Assembly: GCF_001315015.1 (NCBI RefSeq)
Contig: NZ_CP012916.1
Coordinates: 378,501-442,500, forward strand
Direction of reading: 5' to 3'
DNA length: 64,000 bases
Source: Azospirillum brasilense
GTDB taxonomy: Bacteria; Pseudomonadota; Alphaproteobacteria; Azospirillales; Azospirillaceae
A program made the translations under genes and the position numbers. This document shows positions 47,075 to 55,464 of the stretch, in pieces (within the stretch, counting starts at the first letter, position 1; each line of letters begins with the position of its first letter). The notes beneath the pieces are model-generated. The model saw only the letters and a program-made list of their open reading frames with translations. It did not search any database and had not been told where the DNA came from.

Positions 47075-48436
47075 TCAGACGGCGGAACGTGCGCGCTTTA
47101 TCAGGTCGGCGTACCAGCGGGCAGAGGCTTTCGGCGTGCGTTTCTGCGATTCGAAGTCGACATGGACGATGCCGAAACGGTTGCCGTAACCGCTTCCCCA
47201 CTCGAAATTATCCAGGAGCGACCAGACAAAGTAACCGCGCACGTCCGCCCCGCCACGAATCGCCTCGTGCATTGAGGCGTTATAGAGCCGGAGGTAGTTG
47301 ATTCGGTGCTGATCGTCGATGGCACCCGATTCGTCCGGCGAATCGCTGCCGCCGCAACCGTTTTCCGTAATGACGATCGGCATGCGGTAACGGCGGGTGA
47401 TCTCCAGCAGTTCGTCGCGGAAGGCGTCGGGGAAAACCGCCCATCCGACACCGTATGTCGGCGAATCGGGCGGGGCGTCACCCCAGCCATAGCCCCAGGT
47501 GGTGTCCGGATTCACGCGGGCGAAGATCGGGCCGTAGTGATTCAGCCCGAACCAGTCCATGGGACGGCAGATTTGCGCCATGTCGCCGGCCTTCACATAA
47601 GGCTCGATGGCGCGGGCGACGCGCGGCGGGTAATGGCCGAGAAGCTGTGGGTCGCAGAAGGTCAGGTTCCAGTGCTCGTCCAGGAGGGCGGCCGCCTCTG
47701 CGTTCTCCGGCCGGCCGCCTTCCGGCAGAACCCGCTGGCGGTTGTGCACCGCTCCGATCGAGGCACCCGGAACCAGAGCGCGGATCGCGTCCACCCCGGT
47801 CCCATGGGCAAGGTTGACGTGGTGAATGGCCCGAAGATGCTGGACCCGGTCGGTGATGCCAGGAGCTGCCCAGGGAATGGCGTAGCCGAACAGGGTAAAG
47901 ACGGAAAACTCGTTGAAGGTGATCCACCGCTTCACCCGGTCGCCATAGCGCCGCGCCAGCAGAGTCGTGTAATCGGCGTACCAGCCGACGCTGTCCCGGT
48001 TCGCCCAGCCGCCGAGATCCTGCAACGCCTGAGGCAGGTCCCAGTGATAGACGCACAGCCAGGGCTCGATTCCCGCCTCCATCAGGGTGTCGATCAGACG
48101 GTCGTAAAAGTTCAGCCCGGCCTCATTGACCACCCCGCGCCCCCGCGGCAGCACCCGCGGCCACGCCACGGAGAAGCGGTAGGCATCCACTCCCAGCCCG
48201 CGCATCAGCGCCACGTCCTTGGCGTAGCGGTGATAATGGTCGCAGGCGACGTCGCCGGTGTCGCCGTTCACCACCCCGCCCACCGTACGGCAGCGCGTGT
48301 CCCAGATGCTGGGTCCACGCCCGTCCTCCGCCGCAGCCCCCTCGATCTGATAGGCGGAGGTGGAGACGCCCCAAACAAAGTCCTTCGGCAGGTCCGTCAT
48401 CACCGTCTCCATTCCACGCCGATCGCCCATACCCAT
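47075..48436 (-). CDS. GH1 family beta-glucosidase (copy 1)
   Basis: This glycosidase of about 453 residues hydrolyses beta-glucosides. Family 1 motifs: DFVWGVSTSAYQIEGAAAEDG, DHYHRYAKDVALM, YRFSVAWPRVLPRG, the acid/base Glu in WITFNEFSVFTLFG (NEF instead of the usual NEP), WFGLNHYGPIF and the nucleophile Glu in IVITENGCGGSD, with FVWSLLDNFEWGSGYGNRFG near the end. No signal peptide, so cytoplasmic. The frame is open far upstream into the neighbouring gene; ATG 48436 (AAAGGT close by) is chosen, and 48430 or 48412 are alternatives. It is head-to-head with a paralogue 70 bp away. Confidence 0.92.
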   Translation of the reverse strand: MGMGDRRGMETVMTDLPKDFVWGVSTSAYQIEGAAAEDGRGPSIWDTRCRTVGGVVNGDTGDVACDHYHRYAKDVALMRGLGVDAYRFSVAWPRVLPRGRGVVNEAGLNFYDRLIDTLMEAGIEPWLCVYHWDLPQALQDLGGWANRDSVGWYADYTTLLARRYGDRVKRWITFNEFSVFTLFGYAIPWAAPGITDRVQHLRAIHHVNLAHGTGVDAIRALVPGASIGAVHNRQRVLPEGGRPENAEAAALLDEHWNLTFCDPQLLGHYPPRVARAIEPYVKAGDMAQICRPMDWFGLNHYGPIFARVNPDTTWGYGWGDAPPDSPTYGVGWAVFPDAFRDELLEITRRYRMPIVITENGCGGSDSPDESGAIDDQHRINYLRLYNASMHEAIRGGADVRGYFVWSLLDNFEWGSGYGNRFGIVHVDFESQKRTPKASARWYADLIKRARSAV

Positions 48437-48505
48437 ACTACCTTTGGCGGAATGGTCAAGAAACAGGCATAATAATGAGCGAACGGTTCGACGGAGCGGT
48501 CTCCC

Positions 48506-49882
48506 TTGGAACATAAGGCTGTGGAACGGCGAGCGACGCCCCTTCTCATCCCTGGTTTTCCCACCGGGTTTCTGTGGGGAACCTCGACGTCGGCCTTTCA
48601 AGTCGAAGGGGCCGCGACCGAGGATGGGCGGGCGCCGAGCATTTGGGACAGCTTCTGCCGCCTGAAGGGCCGGGTGGACAACGGCGACACCGGCGACGTC
48701 GCCTGCGACCATTACCACCGCTACGCCGAGGATGTGGCGCTGATGCGGGACATCGGGGTCGGCGCCTACCGTTTCTCCATCTCCTGGCCGCGGGTGCTGC
48801 CCCGCGGGCGTGGGGTGGTCAACGAGGCCGGGCTGGACTTCTACGACCGCCTGATCGACCGGCTTCTGGAAGCGGGGATCGAGCCTTGGGCTTGCCTCTA
48901 CCATTGGGACCTGCCTCAGGCGTTGCAGGATCTCGGCGGCTGGGCGAACCGGGACAGCGCCGGCTGGTACGCCGACTATGCGGTGCTCTGCGCCCGCCGG
49001 TTCGGCGACCGGGTGACGCGCTGGGCGACCTTCAACGAGTTCTCCGTCTTCACCCTGTTCGGCTACGCGCTCGGCTGGGGCGCTCCCAGCGTGTCGGACC
49101 GCGGGGAGCATCTGAAGGTCATCCATCACACCAACCTCGCCCACGGGGCTGGCGTGGACGTGCTGCGCGATCTGGTGCCGGGCGCCTCGATCGGGGCGGT
49201 GCACAGTTTCCAGCCCTGCCGGCCCGCCGACCCGGCACCCGAAAACGTCGAGGCGGCGGCCCTGTTCGACGAGCTATGGAACCTGTGCTTCCCCGACGCA
49301 CAGATTCTCGGCCATTACCCGCCGCGCATCGCCCGCGCCATCGAACCCCACGTCCAGCCCGGCGACATGGCGCGGATCTGCCGGCCCGTGGACTGGTTCG
49401 GCATGAATCATTACGCGCCGCTCTTCGCCCAGGCTGAGCCGGGCGCCGTCTGGGGCTGCGGCTTCGGCGCCCCGCCGGAGGGCATACCGCGCACCGACAT
49501 CGGCTGGCCGCTCCAGCCCAGCGCCTTCCACGAGGCGTTGATGCAGGCCACCGCGCGCTACCGCCTGCCGATCTACGTGACGGAAAATGGCTACGGCACC
49601 AAGTCGCCGGAGGCCCCGGACGCTCAGGGGATAATCATGGACCGGGAACGGCTGGACTATCTGCAAGCCTGCATCCACGAAATGGTCCGGGCGCTGAAGG
49701 ACGGAGCCGATGTGCGCGGTTACTTCGTCTGGTCACTGCTCGACAACTTCGAATGGGGTGGCGGCTACGGCACGCGGTTCGGCATCGTCCATGTGGGCTT
49801 CGAAACCCAGAAGCGCACACCGAAGGAGTCCGCGAAATGGTATTCCACGATGATCGGTGGCGCCCTGGGACGGGCCTCCTGA
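48506..49882 (+). CDS. GH1 family beta-glucosidase (copy 2)
   Basis: This 458-residue paralogue of the neighbouring enzyme has TGFLWGTSTSAFQVEGAATEDGRAP, DHYHRYAEDVALM, YRFSISWPRVLPRG, WATFNEFSVFTLFG (again NEF), WFGMNHYAPLF, IYVTENGYGTKSP and FVWSLLDNFEWGGGYGTRFG. It appears complete and cytoplasmic. TTG 48506 with GGAG ten bases upstream is the likely start. A 54-bp tract (48906-48959) is identical to the reverse complement of 47989-48042 in copy 1, pointing to recent duplication or gene conversion. The intergenic space of about 70 bp must hold both promoters. Confidence 0.92.
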   Translation: MEHKAVERRATPLLIPGFPTGFLWGTSTSAFQVEGAATEDGRAPSIWDSFCRLKGRVDNGDTGDVACDHYHRYAEDVALMRDIGVGAYRFSISWPRVLPRGRGVVNEAGLDFYDRLIDRLLEAGIEPWACLYHWDLPQALQDLGGWANRDSAGWYADYAVLCARRFGDRVTRWATFNEFSVFTLFGYALGWGAPSVSDRGEHLKVIHHTNLAHGAGVDVLRDLVPGASIGAVHSFQPCRPADPAPENVEAAALFDELWNLCFPDAQILGHYPPRIARAIEPHVQPGDMARICRPVDWFGMNHYAPLFAQAEPGAVWGCGFGAPPEGIPRTDIGWPLQPSAFHEALMQATARYRLPIYVTENGYGTKSPEAPDAQGIIMDRERLDYLQACIHEMVRALKDGADVRGYFVWSLLDNFEWGGGYGTRFGIVHVGFETQKRTPKESAKWYSTMIGGALGRAS

Positions 49883-49889
49883 CCCGGCC

Positions 49890-51962
49890 ATGACGGACCC
49901 GATCGCGCAGCTTCGGCAGGCCGCGGCGCTGCACCAGACCGGGCGGCTGGCGGAGGCCGAGCCGCTCTACGCCGCCGTACTGACCGCCCTGCCCGGCCAT
50001 CCCGATGCCCTGCATCTCTATGGCGTCCTCTGTGCGCAGACCGGGCGCCATGCCCGCGCTGTGGAGTTGATCGGCGCGGCCATCGCGCGAAAAAGCCACT
50101 CCGGCGCCTACCACGCCAACCTCGCCCGCGCCTTGCGCGCCGAGGGTCGGCTGGCGGAGGCGGCCGGCAGCCTGCGCCGCGCCATCGCGCTCCAGCCCAG
50201 TGCCGACGCCTTCTTCAGCCTCGGCAACATCCTGAAGCAGAGCGGTCATATGCAGGAGGCGCTGGCACGCTTCCGCTGCGCCCTGATCCTCCACCCCGAG
50301 GCGCCGGAGACGCGGATGAACGCCGCGTCGGTCCTGGAGACGCTTGGCCGGAGGGATGAGGCCTTGCGCCAGCTTCGCGCCGGGCTGGCTTGCGACCCCG
50401 CCAACCCTGCCCTTCTCTTCAACCTCGCCCGCACGGAGCAGGCGGCTGGCAACGCCGACCACGCTGCCTGCGGCTATCGCCGCGCCCTGCGCACCACTGC
50501 CGAGGGCGAAGACTCCGCCGTCAATCTGGGCACCGCGCTGCTGGAGGCCGGACGCCCCGCGGAGGCGGTGGACGCGCTGCGCCGCTGCGCCGCGCTGGCG
50601 CCCGATCGGGCAGAACGGCTGCTGGCCCTGGCGACCGCGCTGCGGCAGGCCGGCGCCGTAGATGGCTGTCTGACGGTCTTCCAGCGCTTGAAGGCGCTGA
50701 CCCCGACCGACCCCACCCCTTGGCAGCGGAGCGCGGAAGTGCAGGAGGCGGCGGGACGGTTGGACGCCTGCGTCGCCACATTGCTGGAGGTGGCGCGCCT
50801 CAGCCGGGAGGGGCGGTTTCATTGGAAGACTGCCTATTATCATCTGGTCCGCATCGGCAATCTTTTGGTCGGGGAAGGCCGGCTGGACCGGGTGGCCGCC
50901 CTGCTCCCCCCCGCGGTCGCGGCCTTCCGCGGCGTCGACGCCGAACTTCACGCCTGGGCGCTGTTCCTTCAAGGGTCCCTGGCCACCCGGCTGGGCGAGG
51001 CGGCAGCAGCGCAGGAGGCGTTCCGGCGCGCGGAGCCCCACCTCCCCTTCCTCGCCCACATCCCCACCGGTGACGGCTTCGCCCGCCGGATCGAGGCGCT
51101 GTCCCCCGCCGCGGACACGGAATCGGAAGCCGCCTTCGTGCTGGAGACGCTGGCGCCACCGGGCAACGGACCGGTTGTCGTCGCCTCCTGCGACAGCGGC
51201 TATCTCGAACGGTTCGGCCCGCTGTTCCTCGCCAGTCTGGATCGTTTTTCCACCCCCGGTCAGGCCGCGCACCTCCACATCCTCGACCCCCGTCCGGACA
51301 CAGCGGCGCGCGTCAGGGCGTTGGAGGGACGGCTGCGCCATGTCCGGCTCGGCTGGAGCCACGAGACCTCCCCTGCCGGGCTGACGGCGCAGGCACGGAC
51401 CACCTTCTACACCTTCGCCCGTTTTCTGCGCGTGCCGCGTCTGTCGAGGCTTTACCAAGCGCCGCTAATGGTGGCGGACATCGATGCCTGCCTGCTGTCC
51501 GACCCGGTGGGTTTCCTTGCACCGTTGTCGGCGGCAACCCCGCTGGCGCTCCAGCATTTCCCGGACAATCTGGCACGGCTCTACGACGGGGTGGGCGGCG
51601 GGCTGGTGGTGATGCGGCCGGACCCCGCCGTCATCGCCCTGTTCGACCGGATCCGCCGATTCCTCGTCTCCTGGATCGCGGAGCGGCGGCTGCATTATTT
51701 CCTGGACCAGATCGCGCTGACGGCGGGAACCGACGACGCGGTCCGGCGCGGCGACGGACCGTCCATCCTGCCCATCCCCGTGAAGGGCCGCCTGTTCCTT
51801 TGCGGCGATGGGCTGTTCGTACAGATCCTGACGGAAAAGGACCAGCCCGGCTTTGCCGCCTCCATCGCCGCCCTGCTCGACCGGCTGGAACGAACCCCTC
51901 CGGCCCCAGACCCGCAATTGGACCGGAGTATGATCCTGAAGGCCATCGGGGTCATGGTCTGA
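49890..51962 (+). CDS. TPR protein fused to glycosyltransferase-like domain
   Basis: This 690-residue protein falls in two halves. Residues 1 to about 380 are tetratricopeptide repeats (LHQTGRLAEAEPLYAAVL, GRHARAVELIGAAIARK, GRLAEAAGSLRRAIALQP, GHMQEALARFRCALIL, GRRDEALRQLRAGLACDP and more). From about residue 425 the sequence resembles a GT-A/GT8-like glycosyltransferase fold: VVVASCDSGYLERFGPLFLASL, FLRVPRLSRLYQAPLMVADIDACLL with a DxD-like DID, GLVVMRPD and FLDQIALTAG. No signal peptide or membrane helix. Start ATG 49890 begins the first TPR. It is convergent with the ABC protein, 6 bp apart. Function as a glycan-modifying enzyme is inferred from the fold pattern and the GT2 gene nearby. 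Confidence 0.75.
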   Translation: MTDPIAQLRQAAALHQTGRLAEAEPLYAAVLTALPGHPDALHLYGVLCAQTGRHARAVELIGAAIARKSHSGAYHANLARALRAEGRLAEAAGSLRRAIALQPSADAFFSLGNILKQSGHMQEALARFRCALILHPEAPETRMNAASVLETLGRRDEALRQLRAGLACDPANPALLFNLARTEQAAGNADHAACGYRRALRTTAEGEDSAVNLGTALLEAGRPAEAVDALRRCAALAPDRAERLLALATALRQAGAVDGCLTVFQRLKALTPTDPTPWQRSAEVQEAAGRLDACVATLLEVARLSREGRFHWKTAYYHLVRIGNLLVGEGRLDRVAALLPPAVAAFRGVDAELHAWALFLQGSLATRLGEAAAAQEAFRRAEPHLPFLAHIPTGDGFARRIEALSPAADTESEAAFVLETLAPPGNGPVVVASCDSGYLERFGPLFLASLDRFSTPGQAAHLHILDPRPDTAARVRALEGRLRHVRLGWSHETSPAGLTAQARTTFYTFARFLRVPRLSRLYQAPLMVADIDACLLSDPVGFLAPLSAATPLALQHFPDNLARLYDGVGGGLVVMRPDPAVIALFDRIRRFLVSWIAERRLHYFLDQIALTAGTDDAVRRGDGPSILPIPVKGRLFLCGDGLFVQILTEKDQPGFAASIAALLDRLERTPPAPDPQLDRSMILKAIGVMV

Positions 51963-51968
51963 CATCCC

Positions 51969-53783
51969 CTATTCCGCAACCGCCACGACCCTCCGGTCCC
52001 CGCAAGGCTCCTCGCGCATGCGGACCGTCTCATCCCGTCGTTCGAGCACCAGCTTGCGACGGTGGTGCGCCTCAAGGCCGGGGTGGCTGCCGATGGTGAT
52101 CAGGGTGGCGTCGGGAAACTCGCTGTCGATCAGGCGCAGCATCGCTTCCTCGGTCCGCGGGTCCAGGCTGCCGGTGGCGTCCTCCAGGAAAATCCAGTCC
52201 GGACGGCGGATCAGCAGGCGGGCGAAGCCCAGCAATTGCTGCTCCGGCACCGCCAGGACCTCGTCCCAGTTGTCGGGTTCGTCCAGACGCGCCCGCAGAT
52301 GGCCAAGCCCGACCCGCTCCAGCGCCTCGGCCGCCGCGGCATCGCCCACCGTCTCCGCCCCCAGGGGATAGCTGAGAGCGGCGCGCAGCGTGTCGTGCGG
52401 CAGGTAGGGACGTTCGGCCATGAAGAACACGCGGGTGAGCGCGGGCAGGACAATGCTCCCCCCTCCCCATGGCCAGACCCGCGCCACCGCCCGGAACAGC
52501 CGCACCGCCGCCGCCGGATCGCCGACGATCAGCACTCGCTCGCCGGGGCGGATCTCCAGGTCGAAGGGCTCCACCACACGCCGCCCGTCCGGCTCGGCGA
52601 TGGACAGCCCGCGAAAGCTCAGGCAATGCTCGCCGTCGCTGCGCTCCACGCTGATGCGCTCCGTTCCCTGCCCGTCGATCTCGCGGTCCAGGCGTTGGAG
52701 CGCCTCGTGCAGGCCCAGCACGCGCTCTACCGAGGCCTTCCACTCCGCCGCGCGGGCGAGGTTGTCGATGGGCCAGGACAGCGCGCCGACCGTCTGCTGG
52801 AAGGCCTGCGCCGTCTGCATCAGCACGCCGAGTGAGATGGCGCCGGCGATGTAGCTGGGTGAAGCGACCAGAATCGGAAAGACGGCGGACAGAACCGAAT
52901 AGGCGGCGCTGAAGATCATCATGTTGGACAGGGCATGCGTCTGGCCGTTCCAGCCCCGCTGCACCCCGCCGAACAGCACGCCCAGGCGTTGACGCTCCCC
53001 CGACTCGCCGTGCAGGAGCGCGACGTCCTGCGCGTTCTCCCGCACGCGGGCGAGGCCGAAGCGGAAGGACGCCTCGTGCCCCTGCCGGCGGTTCACCGCC
53101 CTCACCAGCGGCTTTCCCATCAGCAGGGCGATGCTCGTCCCGACGGCCGCGTAGACCAGCGCGATGTAGAGCAGATAACCCGGCACGTGGAAGGTGCTCC
53201 CGGCCAGCGTCACCTCCGGCGAACCGGACAGCCGCCACAGGATGTTGGTGAAGCTGATCAGCAGGAGCGCGCAGTAGGACAGCGACAGGACGAGATCGAT
53301 CGCCGCCTCGGTCGCGATGCGGATGTCCTCGGCGATGCGCCCGTCCGGGTTGTCGTGTTCGCCGGGCAAGTAGGTCACCTGATGCTGCCGGCCGCGCGTC
53401 AGCCAGTCACCCAGCAGCTTCTGCGTCAGCCATGTGCGCCAGCCCAGCTGCAGACGGCGCTTCACCCGCAGGTGCAGGATGGTGTTGACGATGTTGAACA
53501 GGATGATCCCGCCGGCCGCCGCGATCATCAGCACGAAACGGTCCATCGAGCGCTGCTCCAGCGCGTCGAACAGATGCTGGCTCCACAGGTTCAGCAGAAT
53601 GGGAACCACAACCTGCCCGACCGTCAGAAGCCCCAGCGCCCCGGCAAGAAGCCACACCGTCCAATTCCGCCGACCTGACGACGGGTCACCGGACCAGAAG
53701 CCACCGGCCCAAAAGCCACCGGCAAGGCGAAGGAAACGGCGGGTGAAGCCGGACCGGTCCGGCGTCTTGGACGCGATCGACAT
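51969..53783 (-). CDS. SbmA/YddA-type ABC membrane protein with degenerate ATPase domain
   Basis: This 604-residue protein has the fold of ABC_membrane_2/SbmA-BacA-like exporters or cobalamin/peptide importers. The membrane domain covers about residues 40-330 and includes WRTWLTQKLLGDWLTRGRQHQV and PDGRIAEDIRIATEAAIDLVLSL. A nucleotide-binding-domain-like region of about 200 residues follows. That domain is degenerate: the Walker A position reads VGDPAAAVRLFRAVARVWPWG without the Gly-Lys-Ser/Thr core, the signature reads VPEQQLLGFARLL, and Walker B reads WIFLEDATGSLD with Glu and Asp swapped. The frame itself is intact at 604 residues, arguing against simple decay. It may be a proton-driven carrier like SbmA with a vestigial ATPase. 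It lies 120 bp downstream of the unassigned 514-residue gene. Confidence 0.8.
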   Translation of the reverse strand: MSIASKTPDRSGFTRRFLRLAGGFWAGGFWSGDPSSGRRNWTVWLLAGALGLLTVGQVVVPILLNLWSQHLFDALEQRSMDRFVLMIAAAGGIILFNIVNTILHLRVKRRLQLGWRTWLTQKLLGDWLTRGRQHQVTYLPGEHDNPDGRIAEDIRIATEAAIDLVLSLSYCALLLISFTNILWRLSGSPEVTLAGSTFHVPGYLLYIALVYAAVGTSIALLMGKPLVRAVNRRQGHEASFRFGLARVRENAQDVALLHGESGERQRLGVLFGGVQRGWNGQTHALSNMMIFSAAYSVLSAVFPILVASPSYIAGAISLGVLMQTAQAFQQTVGALSWPIDNLARAAEWKASVERVLGLHEALQRLDREIDGQGTERISVERSDGEHCLSFRGLSIAEPDGRRVVEPFDLEIRPGERVLIVGDPAAAVRLFRAVARVWPWGGGSIVLPALTRVFFMAERPYLPHDTLRAALSYPLGAETVGDAAAAEALERVGLGHLRARLDEPDNWDEVLAVPEQQLLGFARLLIRRPDWIFLEDATGSLDPRTEEAMLRLIDSEFPDATLITIGSHPGLEAHHRRKLVLERRDETVRMREEPCGDRRVVAVAE

Positions 53784-53863
53784 GGCCCTCCCACCCCCTG
53801 GGCTTGAAGCAAGACCTCCTTTACCCTAACGAACAGTTTATTACCAATAGCTTGCCCCGCAGC

Positions 53864-53881
53864 GCACCAAAGGATTGGTGC
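53864..53881 (-). terminator. Small hairpin between unassigned gene and ABC gene
   Basis: GCACCAA and TTGGTGC pair perfectly around AGGA in the 120-bp gap. It may be a weak terminator or mRNA stabiliser; no T-run is seen. Confidence 0.35.
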
Positions 53882-53903
53882 ACCGCCACAAAGTCATAGC
53901 CCG

Positions 53904-55448
53904 TCACGGCGTGGCGGCGATTTCTTCCGAAACCGGCAGAGCAGGCGGATGGGCCCATGCGGTTTGGGAATCGATCTCCACCTCGAAATCGGAAAAGATG
54001 GTTCGTCCGTACAGCGCGTGTCCGCGGTCCGGGATATCGGTGAAGAGGTGAAGCGCCATCGGCCCCGACCAGGGCGCCGCCAGCACCGCCGTCAGGTCCA
54101 GCGGGCGGCGCGGCTCCTCCAGCACCATCCAGCCGCTGGAGGCCAGGACGCCCTCCTCCCGTTCCGCCTCGTCCACCGTCACCGATGGCGGGGCAGCCAC
54201 CAGTTTGCAGGCGATGGGAGCACGGCAGCGCGGATCGTCGATCACCGCGCACGCACGCACCGCCACGGCTCCCGGAACCTCGTCCAGCGGAATGAGAGCT
54301 GCCGTGACGACGCCGTGGAGCGGATGGAGCAGGACGCGCCCGCCGCGCAACAAGCCGAACCAGGGGAAAGTCGCCTCGAAGTCACGGCCCTTGCGCAGTT
54401 GCGACAGCACCGGCTCGTTCAGCGGCCAGACCATGCGATCAGGCGCCGGACGTGATGCCAGATGCGCCGCCGGACCGTATTCCAGCCCCGGCAACCCACC
54501 CCACAGCCGCAACGCCAGCATGGCCGGCTGCCCTACGGCGCGGGCCGGCGGCGCTACGGCGTACTCGTCGAGCAGGCCGGCCTGAGCCAGCGACAGGCGC
54601 GGCGCCTCCGTCACCACCCCGGTGGCGCCGATCCGCAGGTCGAGAAGACGATCCATCCGGGTGGAGGCGGTGGGCAGGCGCAGCGGCAGCCAGCCGGACC
54701 GCAGATCGCCGAAGGACAGCGCCCATTCCGCGATGGTCTCGCCGGTCTCCACCCCGGTCAGGACAATGGCGAGCACGCCGCTTCCCCTCGGCGCCTGGTC
54801 GAGATGCAGGTCGAGTCCGGCCAGCCCCCGCGCGCCCGCCGGCAGGCGCTGCACGATCTCTGCCGCCCCTGCGGGATTCCGGCCATGACGCAACGGCACC
54901 GCCAGCGCTCCCACCGGGCGCGGCGTTGCGAAGACCAGCCGCGGCGGGCTGAGGCGCAGGGCGTCCAGAAGTTCCACCGCTTCCGGCGGCAAGCGGACGG
55001 AGCGGCCCCATTCCTCCCGCAGGGTGGACAACGTGCGCTGAAGCCCGGCGTTGCGGCGGTGCAGCCCGTCGATCTCCGCAAGGGCCTGGGTCAACAGGCC
55101 GTGCAGCACCGTGGACGCGTCGCCCGTCGCTTGGGGCGGCGCGCTGCCCTGCCCTCCGGCCTCCTCCCACCAGTCGAGCAGCCGCTCGGCGTCCCGCCGC
55201 GCCGCCTCGTCGCAGGACCACAGCGCCTGGACGGCGGCGGGCGGGATGGCCAATGGTCGCAACGCCTCGCCCTCCGCCGCTCCGGCGCCCTCGGACAGCA
55301 GCAGATAGCCGCCGTCATGACGGACCAGCCGCAGCAGGCGAAGGGGCATGGCGCCCGCTTCCAACCCGGCGCAAGCGCCGACGGCGATGAGCTTCGGCGT
55401 GCCGTCGTAGAGGGAGGCGAACTGGGCCGCGGGGGCGGAGAGCTTCAT
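53904..55448 (-). CDS. Unassigned 514-residue protein of the glycan locus
   Basis: I do not recognise the family with confidence; it may be one of the uncharacterised DUF families of about 500 residues. No signal peptide or membrane segment is visible. Residues 110-150 include a short helical, possibly coiled-coil stretch (LTQALAEIDGLHRRNAGLQRTLSTL). The rest looks like beta-rich domains with Trp/Gly patterns (GDLRSGWLPLRLP, SGWMVLEEPRRPLDL). The end, PDRGHALYGRTIFSDFEVEI, resembles a carbohydrate-binding or jelly-roll region, which is only an impression. ATG 55448 is chosen with AAGGG ten bases upstream. It follows the GT2 gene after 16 bp and is probably cotranscribed, suggesting a role in the same glycan or surface-protein pathway. 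Confidence 0.7.
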   Translation of the reverse strand: MKLSAPAAQFASLYDGTPKLIAVGACAGLEAGAMPLRLLRLVRHDGGYLLLSEGAGAAEGEALRPLAIPPAAVQALWSCDEAARRDAERLLDWWEEAGGQGSAPPQATGDASTVLHGLLTQALAEIDGLHRRNAGLQRTLSTLREEWGRSVRLPPEAVELLDALRLSPPRLVFATPRPVGALAVPLRHGRNPAGAAEIVQRLPAGARGLAGLDLHLDQAPRGSGVLAIVLTGVETGETIAEWALSFGDLRSGWLPLRLPTASTRMDRLLDLRIGATGVVTEAPRLSLAQAGLLDEYAVAPPARAVGQPAMLALRLWGGLPGLEYGPAAHLASRPAPDRMVWPLNEPVLSQLRKGRDFEATFPWFGLLRGGRVLLHPLHGVVTAALIPLDEVPGAVAVRACAVIDDPRCRAPIACKLVAAPPSVTVDEAEREEGVLASSGWMVLEEPRRPLDLTAVLAAPWSGPMALHLFTDIPDRGHALYGRTIFSDFEVEIDSQTAWAHPPALPVSEEIAATP

Positions 55449-55464
55449 GATGATGACACCCTTA

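Noticed and set aside
48437..49204. N-terminal extension of the minus-strand beta-glucosidase
   Set aside because: The frame is open, but the extension lies antisense to the paralogous glucosidase and would precede a complete GH1 start (DFVWGVSTSAYQ). A ribosome-binding site supports the short form.
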